NCBI GenBank assembly: GCA_003971905.1
Contig: RSEE01000154.1
Location: 1 to 64,000 of the forward strand
Direction: 5' to 3'
Source: Moniliella sp. 'wahieum'
Lineage: Eukaryota; Basidiomycota; Moniliellomycetes; Moniliellales; Moniliellaceae
Length of the DNA stretch: 64,000 bases
The position numbers and the translations under genes are program-made. Shown here piece by piece: positions 21,101-31,699 of the stretch (position 1 is the first letter of the stretch; each line of letters starts with the position of its first letter). The notes under the pieces were generated by a model that was not told where the DNA came from, searched no databases, and worked only from the letters and a program-made list of their open reading frames with translations.

Positions 21101-22116
21101 TTTGGGCTGGGAACGGATGGTGACCGCTTTCTTGGTGTAGTACGGGCCACGGTCCGCAAACGCACCACGCTCAATCGCCATGGCATGGTTGGCCTTGGGG
21201 CTGATCAAGCAGCGGATCAAACGCTCGTTTCCGTTAATGATAAAGTAGCCTCCAAACTCGGTTGCTTCTTCGTTGTGCTTGACCAGGTCCGCGGACGACA
21301 TGCCCTGGAGGTGGCAGCGGTTGGACTGAAGCAAGAGACAGGTTAGCGGCGGCGAACATGGGGAGAGGGGGATCAAAGGGAGAAGAAGAAGAAGGAGAAC
21401 GGAGAAAACGTACGCGAACCATGATGGGAGCTTGGCCAAACGAGCGGGTTTCACTGAACGCGGGACCGCCATTGATGGACCACTGAATGCGAGCGGTTAA
21501 GGTACCTGCGTAGGTGGAGAGGCGTTCGCGTGCCTCGGTAGGGTAATGTTGGGGTTACGAATGCCCTCTGTGCGTTCCGACACGGCCGGCCGTGCGAGGC
21601 TGACCGAGTCAACCCACATTTCCAAGCGGTTTCCCATGGCAAACGCTTCGCCCGAAGCCCACTGTTCACCGGTCGCGCCCTGGCCATCGAACGAGACGCG
21701 AGGCTGGATGGTGCGAATAGCTTTGGCCAAGAGACCTTCTCCTCGGGCTTGCGGGGCTTGCCCTCGGCTTTGAGCTGGGCCTTGGTGGGCGTGACGCGCG
21801 GGTCGTCGCTCCAGAGCATGTTGAACGACTCGATGGGGCGCGCTGAGCTCGAGCAGTTCGGGTGCTGGAACTCGTCCTTGCTGGGCGTTTGGAAGCGCTG
21901 GAACTGCTCGAGCGTGTGGAACGTAAACGGTTCCTCCCACCGGCGCTGGCGAGGCGACGGGCATGCCCAGAGTCGGGCAGCTGGAACTGGGCGTCGCCGT
22001 CAACGTCCATGTCGGCATCGGCCTTGAGGGAGCCAGTGCGGGCGCGGCGGCGGGGGTGAGGTCCCGGCACTGTCCGAGTCGGACGAGGGCGAGGCGCTGC
22101 GCTCCGAGCGGGCCAT
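18121..22116 (-). CDS. RPA135: RNA polymerase I second-largest subunit
   Basis: The beta-like subunit of RNA polymerase I, transcribing rRNA in the nucleolus. The ATG at 22116 starts [18 protein letters not shown]. In order: [18 protein letters not shown] (about 21830), [20 protein letters not shown] (about 21210), the fork and lobe regions, [19 protein letters not shown] (about 19430), a hybrid-binding stretch [19 protein letters not shown] (about 19020), [19 protein letters not shown] (about 18910), and a C-terminal zinc site with CRRCGS (about 18470) and CRLC (about 18340). [19 protein letters not shown] favours Pol I over Pol II (RPB2), and the length is right. An intron lies around 21310-21410 (donor GTACGT at about 21415). 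Frame changes near 19470-19500, 19960, 20220, 20600-20690, 20790, 21000, 21500, 21730 and 18630. Confidence 0.95.
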
Positions 22117-22862
22117 GGCACAGCAGAGCAGAGGCAGCGAGGAGCGGTGGAGGAGGTGGTGGTGAAGGAGGGGGGAGGGGCTGTAGGGCCGCCTGGCGTA
22201 AAGCAGCCCTTTTTCCCCTCGGGTTTTTTTTTCGAGCGCGGAAAGCACGCCGGCGGAATTCGGCGCAATGGCTGCCCTCTGCGCACCTGCCTCATCACAG
22301 CTGCATCACATCCCCATCCGCAGCCACCGGCCACCCACGCACACGGAAGCTGACGTAACCGCCCGAACCTTCGGACGCACGCTTCCCAACCGGCAACCCC
22401 CGCCCAGCCCGGGCGCACCCGAGGGATGGATGGGCAAGCGAACCGACGGCCCATCGCATCGCATCGCCCTTGGTGCGTTGCTCCATCCCCACTAGCCCCA
22501 CCGAACCATGGCTACTACGCGTACATTCTTCGCCCTAACGACTATCGGCCATCGACCATCAGAGACCACGAGCGCGCCTCAAACAGACAGGTTGTGCAGG
22601 TGCAATGCAGGTGCAGATGCAGTGGGGAGCGGGCACACTTGCATGTGATTGGACTGGCATGGGGGGAACAGGGGAACAAGCAGGGTCTGACCAACCGCCA
22701 TCGCCAGCCACGGCAGCTGAGGTGGGAACGGAACGATCGGACGGATGTGCGACGGGTCTTGGTACGTACGCAACCAGACGGCAGTCCAGGCCGAGAAGCA
22801 TCGCAGCCTCGACTGCCCAGACACCACATCCCACATCCCATTCACCACATACCACGTACCAC
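22117..22862. other. RPA135-QCR10 spacer
   Basis: This holds the RPA135 promoter and the 3' region of QCR10. Short cacatccca and gcaggtgca-type repeats are present, but no supported gene. Confidence 0.45.
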
Positions 22863-23448
22863 TTAGTACGGGTTGTCGGCCGGGTGCACGTCGTGGCTGA
22901 AGTGCGAGCCAATCTAGACCAAGGACAAGAAAACACAGGAAAACAAAATAGAAAACGTTAGACCAAAGCACACTCTACGCACAGCCGTCGTAGCAGGGGA
23001 GAAACCCCTGGGTCGCGGGACCTAGGGAAGGGGCAGGCCCAAAGGCAGAGGGGGAGGGAGACGAGTACCCTGTACCACCCCCTGGCTTGTCCGACCCGAC
23101 CCGAGCCGAGCCGGGTGGTGCATTGCATGGCGACTGCAGGGCACCAAGACGGGACCCAAGCGACCCCAGCAACCCAAGCAACCCACAGACCCAACGAACA
23201 GCAAAGGACAAAAAGGCAGGACGTACGATAGGAAGTTTCTCAAGGACGTCCTTGTCAAAGAGGGGGATGCCGCTCATGTAGAGGGCGATGGCGCCGGTGG
23301 CGGCGGCGCCCCAGCCGACGGCCGAGCCAGCCAGGTTGGGCAGCGTCTCCGGGGTGAAGATGCCGAGGGAGGGCTGGGGCTTGAGCTGGGGCGCCATCGC
23401 AGCGCGGGTGGCGCGCAGCGGCGCAGCACGGACAACGGAGCTGAACAT
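22863..23448 (-). CDS. QCR10: Ubiquinol-cytochrome c reductase subunit 10
   Basis: A small single-span subunit of respiratory complex III in the inner mitochondrial membrane. The product is 90 residues. Exon 1 (23448-23227, 74 codons) carries an Arg-rich mitochondrial leader (MFSSVVRAAPLRATRAAM), a membrane helix (GWGAAATGAIALYMSG) and the family signature SGIPLFDKDVLEKLP. Exon 2 (22913-22863) gives IGSHFSHDVHPADNPY and stop. The intron is 22914-23226 (GTACGT..CTAG), 313 bases. No indel disrupts the gene. Length and the IP.fqkDVL.KiP pattern fit QCR10. Confidence 0.87.
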
Positions 23449-23835
23449 GGATGCGAACGGGGGGGGCGTGAGGCGAGGCGGTGGAGGAGAGCAGGAAGCC
23501 CCCACCGCTGGGCAAGGCAAGGCAAGGCAAGGCAGCACCAGCCAGCTGGCTGCGGTGGGCGGTGGACACTGGCCGTGTGCGGCGCGGCAATTAATAATAA
23601 GCGCGTACAATGCAACTTTCAAGGCGGCATTTGCATGTGCAATTGTAAATTTCATCCCGGCGGCTGGCGCTGAGTCAGCACAGGCCCCAGAGGCGACTCC
23701 AACGGAGGCCAAGGCTGCATGCTACAGACGGAGGCAGAAAGCAGAAAGCACAAAGCACACAGCACACAGCACAAAACACACAGCTGGGTGGGGCGGTGTA
23801 TTGACAAGTCGGCCAGTCGTCTGCGCAGGAGAGAT

Positions 23836-26800
23836 CTACGGCTCCTCCTCGCCACTGGCGATGCGCGCACGCACATCGCGCAGGAGCGCCGCCACCTGCC
23901 TCCCCGCGTCGTCCTCGCCGCCCCGCCAAGGCAGTGTGGGCCTGGACCAGCGCCGCCAGCGCCGCCGCCACATCCTCCAGCCACAGTCCCACCGCCAACT
24001 CTGGCCATGCGCCCAGCCAGCGACTCAGCAGCACCGCCATCCCGCCCGCCCGCAGCCCCGCCACCGCCGCCACCGCCGCCGTGTGCGCCTCACGCGGATC
24101 CAGATCCGCACGCGCTAAGCTGCGTGCAAACGTACCCTGCAGTCGCTCTGCCACCGTCACCGTCCCAGCGCGTGGTTCGGACGCCGGTTCGGACAAGCTC
24201 GCGATCCAGCGCGCAGGCGCAACGAGTGACAGCAGTTCGGTACATGCTGAGGCAGTCTCGCACCCGACCGCGTACCAACGCTCGCGCTCCGTTGGCGCGC
24301 CCGCCTCGGGCTCCGTCTCGTGCTCAGGTCCTGGTCCAAGCCCAGGGGCGGGGCCAGTTCCCGGTGCGGATGCGGGGTCAGGTTCGTGCCAGGTAGCAAG
24401 GTCGAGGAGGAGGTGCAAGTCCTCGTCGGTCCAGGGGAGTGTGGATAGTGTATTTGTGTTTGTGTTTGCGTTTGTGTTTGCGATCCCGAGCTGGACCAGC
24501 GTGGTGAGTAACTTGATTTGGTTCAGCACCGCGCTCAGGTCTGGCGCCGGTGCCACAGCTGCACCACCTTCGCCACTACCATTACCACTACCACTACCAG
24601 GGGTAGTGCCAGCGGTAGGAGAAGTAGAGTCGGTGGTAGAAGCATGGGGGTTATGCGGCGAGCGAAACGAGGACGTGGTCAAGCGTTTCTTTTTCGCCGG
24701 TCCAGGTGCAGGCGGGGGCGCGGGACCCGCGGACGAAGTGTGTGGGCCGGCACGGCAGGTTGAGCACGCGCACCTGCACCTGCACCTGCACCTGCACCTG
24801 TACCTGTACTTGCACCTGCACCTGCACCCACGGGTACCAGGGCGGGGGGGGCGTGGTGGGGTATCCAACGCGCGGGAGAGGAGTGTGCGAGCGTGTCGGA
24901 GCAGAGCCGAGGCGTGGGGTTTGACAAGCCTTGCCACCTGTGCTGGCTCGGCAACAGCCAGCACAGTAACCAGCAGACTTACTGTCGCGTCCGCCTCGGC
25001 ACAGGTAGCGTCCGTCCCACTATCTGTACCAGGACCAGCCGCATGATTGACTGCAGGATGGGGTCTAGTATTGGCCCAGGATTGGTCCCAGGATTGGTCG
25101 GAGTATAGGCGGAGTATTGGCGCTGTAGACGTTGAGAGCATGGTAGAGGATACCGGAGGGGGCGAAGAGGGAGTGGATGGCGCGTGGGCTGAGGTGCGGG
25201 ACGAGGTAACGCGTAGCGACCAGGAGGAGCGTGCGTGTAGTCTGCCCCTGTGTGAGTTGCTGGATTGCTTGGCTACGCGTGTCGCGCCGTACAAGGGCGA
25301 GGACGTGCCGTAGGCTAGGGTCGAGGATGAGGTGGAAGAGGTGAGAGAGGAGTATCTACGGTCCCGGGGATACTGGGGGACACGAAGTAAGTACCGCCAG
25401 GATGTCGGATAGCAGGGCTTCGTCTGGTGGCAGTCGGGGTGGGCGACGTGCGCGTCTGGGAGGTGCGAGAAGCCGGCCGAGCCCGAACCAGAACCCGAGG
25501 CCGAGACCGAAGCAGACGCAGGTCCAGAGACCGAGGCAGAGGCAGAGGAAGACGAAGAGGCAAGCGGGAGAGCGTGCGGGTCACCAAAGAGCAAAGAGCG
25601 TGCACGACGAGCCTGGGAGCCCGTCGGGAACGCCGAGAGGAACTGAGCAGCAAACAGCCCAAGACACGTATCGATGTACCGCGCATTAGCTTGCTCCGCT
25701 ACCGTCGCAGGGTGCAACTGTATCGACGACTGCGACGTTGACGTTGACGTTGATGGTCCGTCGGAGTAGATACTGGTGCTCGCCCCCGCCCCGGACCCGG
25801 ACCCTGTGCGCCCCACTGACGGGGGAGGGATGCGCGCACGCATAAGCGCCGACCAACAAGTGCGTGCTAGTCCTGACGACGTTAGGTCCACCAGCATCCC
25901 ATTCTCCGTCCCACTCGTACCCGCACCCGTACCCGCATTCACACCTGTCCTCGCATTCGCAACCGCTGTCACACCCGCTGTCACACCGGTGTTGATGGCG
26001 CCGCGGAGGAAGGGTCAGTGAGACGGTCGTCCACCTCCGGCGGGGGGAAGAGGGGGCAACGGGTCCAGAGCAGCTTGGGCGGTATGTGCAGAGTGCGCAG
26101 CAGGCGGTTGTCCTTGTCCGTGTCCTTGGCTTTTGCCTTGGCCGTGCGCTTGACCTTGACCGTGGGCTTGACCGAGGGCTTGGGCTTGACCTTGACCTTG
26201 ACTTTGGGCGGGGCATGCAGTTCCGAGACAAGTAGGCAATTTGGTCACGGAACAAGCGACTGGCGCCAGCCGAGCGTAACGAGGTCAAACTCTGCAGTTC
26301 CGCATGCGAGTGAGCATGGGACGATGACGATGTGGTTCGGGACGCCAAACCCACGCGCGACCGCGACCGCGATCCCACCCCAACCCGGAACGCGACGCCA
26401 TTCCCGCCCGGGAGGTCGAGTTGGAGTTCGACTGGGAGTGCGATTGGAATGCGACGGTTCGTCGTCCTCGGAGGCACTGGCTTCGCCCTCGCCCCACCGC
26501 GCCAGCAGTTCCTTGTAACTTGCCCGTGCGTGCACGCCTGCGCCCAGCTGGGTCACACCGAGCATCGCGTCGAGCGAGTCGCCGCGCGCCGAAGTTGGGG
26601 AGCTGTGCCCTCGTCCCCTGGGGGCAGGTCAGACCCAAACCCAGAGGCAGATCCAAACCCAGACCCAGAGTCAAATCCCGAGCAGAGGCAGATACAGAGG
26701 GAGGTGCGGAGGCGGGAGGGGGGGGGAGGGCGAGCGCGGATGGGGCAGGGAGAGCACGTTGGGCAAAAGAGCAGGGAGGGCAAAGGAGACGCCTGGCCTT

Positions 26801-27542
26801 GTGGCAAGGGAAGCGTGTACGCCGACGGCCGAGCGGATGCCGTCTCGGTAGAAGAGGGGAGGTCGATGAGGAAGGCGCGCTGGGCACCGTACGTGCGTGT
26901 GGGGCCAACGGGCCGAAGGGGGCGCGCGGCAGGGGCAGAGATAAGCCGTGGAGAACCGCGCGGCAGAGGTTGGGAATGGGAGTAAGACTGGGACTGGGAC
27001 TGGACTGGGAGTCGGGGTCAGCGTCGGAGGGTGGGGTGGGGTCAGGGTCAGACTGGATGGCCAGTGCTGAGTCCGCGTCGTCGTCCGAGTCGGAAGGCGT
27101 GAGCAGGCGCGGGCGCGGGGGCTTTTCCTTCGGCCGCGAGCGCATCCGTCCGGACACGGACAGGGAGGAGGGTGGGACAGCGATTGCGATTGCGACTGCG
27201 ACTGCGATTGGGATTGGGATTGGGACTGGGACTGGGATTGGGACTGGGAGTGGGGTGGGGACGACGAAGCGTCGTCGGAATCGGGCGAGTCAAAGAGACG
27301 CGAGAGGTCGGGTGGGCGTGTGCGGGGGGTGAGGGAGGGCGCGCGGCGTGGACGTTTGCGCGGGGCAGAAGAGTGGATGAGCGGCTCGTCCTGCTGCTCC
27401 TGGTGGTGCTCCTGGTGGTCGTCGTGCGCGTCCTGCGCGTCCTGCGCGTCGGGATGGAGTGCGACGGGGTGGGTGCGTTTGCGGCGGTACACCTGGCGGA
27501 TGCGGGGGGCGCGAGGGCGTCGCGAGGCGGCGGGGGCGGCAT
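23836..27542 (-). CDS. Possible WAPL-type cohesin-release factor, low-complexity rich
   Basis: A gene-sized minus-strand unit assembled from several frames. The N-terminal part has MPPPPPRDA at 27542, QVYRRKRTH (about 27490) and [16 protein letters not shown]. The middle has [24 protein letters not shown] (about 26300-26230), which resembles the ELR..Ge..RF.DEieYLldG motif at the start of WAPL domains. Helical segments follow, for example [17 protein letters not shown] (about 25230) and [14 protein letters not shown] (about 24520). The end reads [19 protein letters not shown] before a stop at 23836. WAPL removes cohesin from chromosomes. Long hexamer-derived SQSQ, TGTG and similar runs obscure the frame, so similarity is weak and the call is tentative. 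An unrelated helical-repeat protein is the main alternative. Confidence 0.38.
24771..24828. repeat. CACCTG hexamer microsatellite
   Basis: About ten tandem copies of cacctg with minor variants, inside the WAPL-like gene. Confidence 0.9.
27178..27255. repeat. GATTGG/GACTGG hexamer array
   Basis: Tandem six-base units that code SQ dipeptides in the minus-strand WAPL-like gene. Confidence 0.9.
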
Positions 27543-27768
27543 GGCGATGGCGATGGCGATGGCAATGGCAACGGCAATGGCAACGTCCAACCCAGCGCGG
27601 TGGAAACACGCCCTCTCTCCCTCCTCCAATTTCAACCGGCGCTGCATGCCGCATGCCCGCGTACGTCAGCCGTGTGCCTGGTGTTACGTCAGCAGCCAGC
27701 GGCAGCCACGACAGCTCCACCTCCACCTCCACCTCACCCCTACCGCCTACCCCCATCTGTGCGCAGCC

Positions 27769-28160
27769 ATGTCGGCGCTGTTCAACTTCCCCTCGCTGCT
27801 GATGGTGGTGCTGCTGAGCATCTGCACCTGCACGTATGTGCGTGCTGTTGCGCCCGGCCTCGTCGACCGCAACCAGCAAGGCTTCCGCGGCTCGTCTGGA
27901 AGGGCGCCCGTATTGGTCCGTCTCTCCCTCCTGCTGCGCCTGCCCCTCCTCCGCCCCTAACCTAACTCTACCCCTGTTTGCTGTGTTTGTTGGGTTTGCT
28001 GTGTTTGTTGTGTTTGCTGTGTTGGCTTCGTTGGTTGTGTTGGCTGCGACTGATGGTGATGGATGTGGGCGGGATGGGCTTACTCCTGTGGTTGCGGCGA
28101 GTAGGCGAACGCATGTCGCCCTACGTCTCACTCGCATGCATCGTCATGGCCATCCATAAG
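27769..28160 (+). CDS. KISH/TMEM167-family small Golgi membrane protein
   Basis: A conserved small protein of the early secretory pathway. The ATG at 27769 gives a hydrophobic segment almost identical to the family ([20 protein letters not shown]), then [12 protein letters not shown]. One base appears missing near 27885; restoring the frame there gives LVWKGARIG. The intron is 27916-28104 (GTCCGT..GTAG); exon 2 starts [17 protein letters not shown], matching the family's second half. The family usually ends within a few residues of this point, but the frame stays open, so the stop is uncertain (about 28155 if one base is missing). Confidence 0.85.
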
Positions 28161-28164
28161 CTCC

Positions 28165-29600
28165 TTGGTGGCTCTAACTTCCACTGCTCTCGTCTCTCGT
28201 CTCTCGTCTCTCGTCTCTCGTCCTCGTCTCTCCCCCCCCTCTCCCACCCATTTCCCTTCCCACCCCCCATTCCCACTTCATTCTCACTCACCCACTCCTT
28301 CCGATTCCATCGCATTCCATTCCCCCCCCCCCAACCCCCGCCCGACGATCGCCTCCCCTCCGCTTCCCTTCCCTCCCATCCCATCCATGTGATTCCCCAC
28401 TTTACGTCTCACGTACCTTCCCTCCCGCCTCGCTTCCTCTCCACCCTTGCGCCCCTTGCGCCCACATCCCGCTACACCCTCCTGGCGGGTCCCGCGCGAC
28501 ACACGACGAGCAAGCCCTCTATTGTTTCGGGACAGACGGGTGGGCAGTAACGGGGAAGTGAAGTGCCATCTCCTACTGATCCATCTCATGGTCCCTCATG
28601 GTCCCCATGATGCTGGCCCACACGATGCTGATCCATGACGCGATGACGGCAATATCCGGACGCGCAAGGTCTGCCTGATGTGCCTGATGTGTGATGTGCA
28701 GGGTAGGCGGAGGGAGGTGTGCACGGGCAGAGGGGGATCGATCACCCCCAAACCCAACCCAACCAAAACCAACCAAAAAATCATTAATCATTTTTCCTCC
28801 TCCTGCCCCGCACCTGTACTCGCACTCGGTCCTGCGCTCGCACTCGGTTCGCTTCGCTTCACCTGCCCCGGTCGCTTGATCGGTACTCGATGCCAGACAC
28901 CATACAGACAGGCCGATAGATGACGGACAACAGACGACACGACAGACCGACAGACCGACAGACCGCCACGAAACCGCGACTTGCGCGTCGGGACCTGGTG
29001 TGCCTGCGGTGCCTGCGGTGCCTAGGGCCTGCGACGTGACTAGGGGACTAGGGGAGTAGAGTATGAGGCTACGGGCACACGATAGGCGCGACGGAGAGGT
29101 GCGGTCAAGTGAGGGAGGAGCGATGGCCAATTAATATTGGGTAAAGGAGGGCCGGTACAGGTACAGGTACAGGTACGAGGTACGAGGTAGGCAGGATAGG
29201 AGTAGTTGAAGTTGGAGTTGGAGTTGGAGGTGTGTGTCATCTGGCCGCTTGGCTAGACCAGCAAGCGAGAGAGAGAGAGAGAGGCGATGGTTTGCACAAG
29301 AAAGAAAGAACGACCAAGCTCCAAGCTCCAACCCGAAATGAAGAAGAAAACAGAAGACGAAGAAAACCGAAGACAAAGAAAACTGAAGACAAAGAAAAAG
29401 AAACGAAGAAGACGAAGAAGACGAAGATGACGAAGATGACGAAGATGACGAAGACGAAAAACGACCGTGGACAGCTGGTGGGCCGAGCGTGCTGCAGGAG
29501 GCTGGTCCTGGTTGTGAGCCTGGGGGAGGGGGAGGGAAGGCAGCTGGAGGCTAGGTTGCTTGCCTCTGTGAGGCCCCATACTGCGTGCTGCATGCTGGCT
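28165..29600. other. Simple-sequence intergenic stretch
   Basis: It holds gtctctc repeats and C/T-rich sequence (28190-28440), a caggta hexamer run (29156-29180), gttgga repeats (29207-29230) and a purine-rich gaagacgaagatgac tract (29270-29465). No supported gene. Confidence 0.6.
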
Positions 29601-29602
29601 GC

Positions 29603-31698
29603 TCAGGATTCCAGTCCCTCAGCCAACTGTTCCGCCAAGCCATACAAGGCAGCGGAGAGGTGAGAGGAGACGAGGTACGGGAGGACACTAGCGTCGATGA
29701 TGCGTAAAGAGCGTTGAGCGACGCCATAGACAGCGCCGGAGGGATCTACGACACCGCCCTTATCCTTTGGTGCCATCTGGAGCGATCCGACAGCATGTGC
29801 GACAGCGGCGTACGATCCTGTGCCCCACTTGCCCAATCGCGGTATGCGCCCAAGTTAGCGTCGACGGGCACGCGGGACGCCGGCGTGACTTCCTCGCCTA
29901 CTGTACTGTTGAGTGGGGCAGAACGGAAAATGCGTCGGATCGCACGCCAGCCCGCAATGCTAATGTCCAGATCGAGCGGGACGGTCCAGTACCCTGGATC
30001 GACGTCTGGGGCAACAAATGGGTCCGTGGAGGAAATGTGTACCGATCCACGTGAGAGAGGGAACAAGTTCCAGCAATCGGTGCCTAAGGACGAATCGGGG
30101 AACCGTGATCGAGGAACGCTTCGAATACCCCGACACGACGATCAAACAAGACTGATTCGATCGATTTCCATTGCGCGATCAGCGCGTCGGAAGACACGGC
30201 TCCACCGCGCTGCACGGTATCCTTTGCCCAAGTAGCGTAGTTTTGCTGTGCATAGCCACGCATGGCCGAAGCATTGCTAAATAGTTGGTACATGTTCGGG
30301 AAGGCAATTGTCGCGCTAGGACCGTGACCCCAGAAGGGCGTGTGGGGCTGGTAACCAAGCGACTTTCCGTCTGGTCTTGCAGGTTAGCCCCGACGCCCTC
30401 CAGGGGCACTTTGACGTTGATCCCCAGTTTCTCCAGGCGCGCTGGATCGCCAATCCCACCGCGCTCGAGGAACTGCGGCGAGCCAAGCGTGCCAGCCGAA
30501 ACGACGACGCCCTTACGTGCGGTCAGGTGCACCCGGGTACCATTCTGCGTCGCTTGGATCGATGCGCCGGTCACGCGCGTCGGCTGGTCAGCGTCATGGA
30601 ACAACGGGTGCACACCGCGCCAGCCAATCAACACTTTAAGTTGGAGCGTGAAAATTCAATTGGGGACAGTAGCCTGTAGCAGACGACGACCGTAGTTCCC
30701 CGTCTTGTCATTCGCAACGGGCGTGATGGAGTTGGGCGTCGTAGCGCCCACACCGTACGATTCGCCATTGGACATATCGTAGATTTGACGAAGCCCAATC
30801 GCCTTGTTGGCCGCCGTCAAAAAGTCTTGCCCGTACGCATCGACGTACATGCGCTTTTTGTTCTGCGCCCGTGGCGGCCGCACGCTGCGGTGCGAGGCGG
30901 GGAAGCACCCTCGCTCCCGCGCCGTTGGTTGGACCATTCTTCGCGGGCGTGTAGGACACGTCGATTGGACCATTGTAGCCATGCACATCCTGTTCGGTTT
31001 TAGGGGTTTGAGGGGTTGGGCGGATGGTCAGTTTTGTCCTCTTCCCTAATACCTCACCCTCCTCCCGCACTCAAAAATGCACACCCTCGCGCGACACGCA
31101 GGAAAGTCAAGACGAAAGGAAATCTGTACGTACCCAATCCGCGCCAGCGCCCAAGCGGCGCTGCTTTTCGGTGGGCGCATGGAAGGTCTCTGCCTTTTTC
31201 ATGTAGGGCAAGAGGTTGTCCCACGTCCACTGGGAGTTGCCCGTGTAATTAGCCAAGGCATCCAACTCGGCCTTGGCGGGTCGGCCCCACGCACCACCAT
31301 TGATAGAGGTACTACCACCAAGGGTGCGACCGGCATTGACAGTCCGGTCTCCGCCCACTTGGTTGCGCGCCGCATAGGCCCAGTTGAGCTCAGTGGAAAA
31401 GGCTTGGGAGTAAGTGTTGATGCTCTGGACTAGGCGAGGTACGGTTATCGCCACCTGCTTCGACGACGAGGACAGATAACCCCTTGCCACTCAACCGGTT
31501 CGCCGTCACTAGTCCACCGAGGCCCCCGCCAATCACAATCCAGTCCCATGTCGTGTTGGCCACGTCGGACACGTTGGACGTGATGGCGCTTGGGCCCGTG
31601 GTGGCGTGCGAGGACGAAGAGGACGAAGAGGAGGAGGATGTGGCGGAGGCAACGGCACATGCGACCAGGGGCGCAAGGCAGAGGCTTGCGAAACGCAT
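29603..31698 (-). CDS. Secreted GMC-family FAD oxidoreductase
   Basis: A flavin oxidoreductase of the glucose-methanol-choline family (aryl-alcohol, glucose or choline oxidase type); the substrate cannot be told. The ATG at 31698 gives a signal peptide (MRFASLCLAPLVACAVASAT). Next comes the FAD-binding motif WIVIGGGLGGLVTANRLSGK with the acidic VVEAGG end, then NAGRTLGGSTSINGGAWGR (GMC signature 1, about 31340). Signature 2 reads SAGTLGSPQFLERGGIG (about 30480). The C-terminal catalytic region is AHAVGSLQMAPKDKGGVVD (about 29790) and SSHLSAALYGLAE before the stop at 29603. The intron is 30990-31133 (144 bases). Frame changes near 31445, 30920, 30650, 30350, 30170 and 29830. Confidence 0.9.
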
Positions 31699-31699
31699 G

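Noticed and set aside
18121-22116. RNA polymerase II RPB2
   Set aside because: The [19 protein letters not shown] stretch and the N-terminal layout fit the Pol I subunit better.
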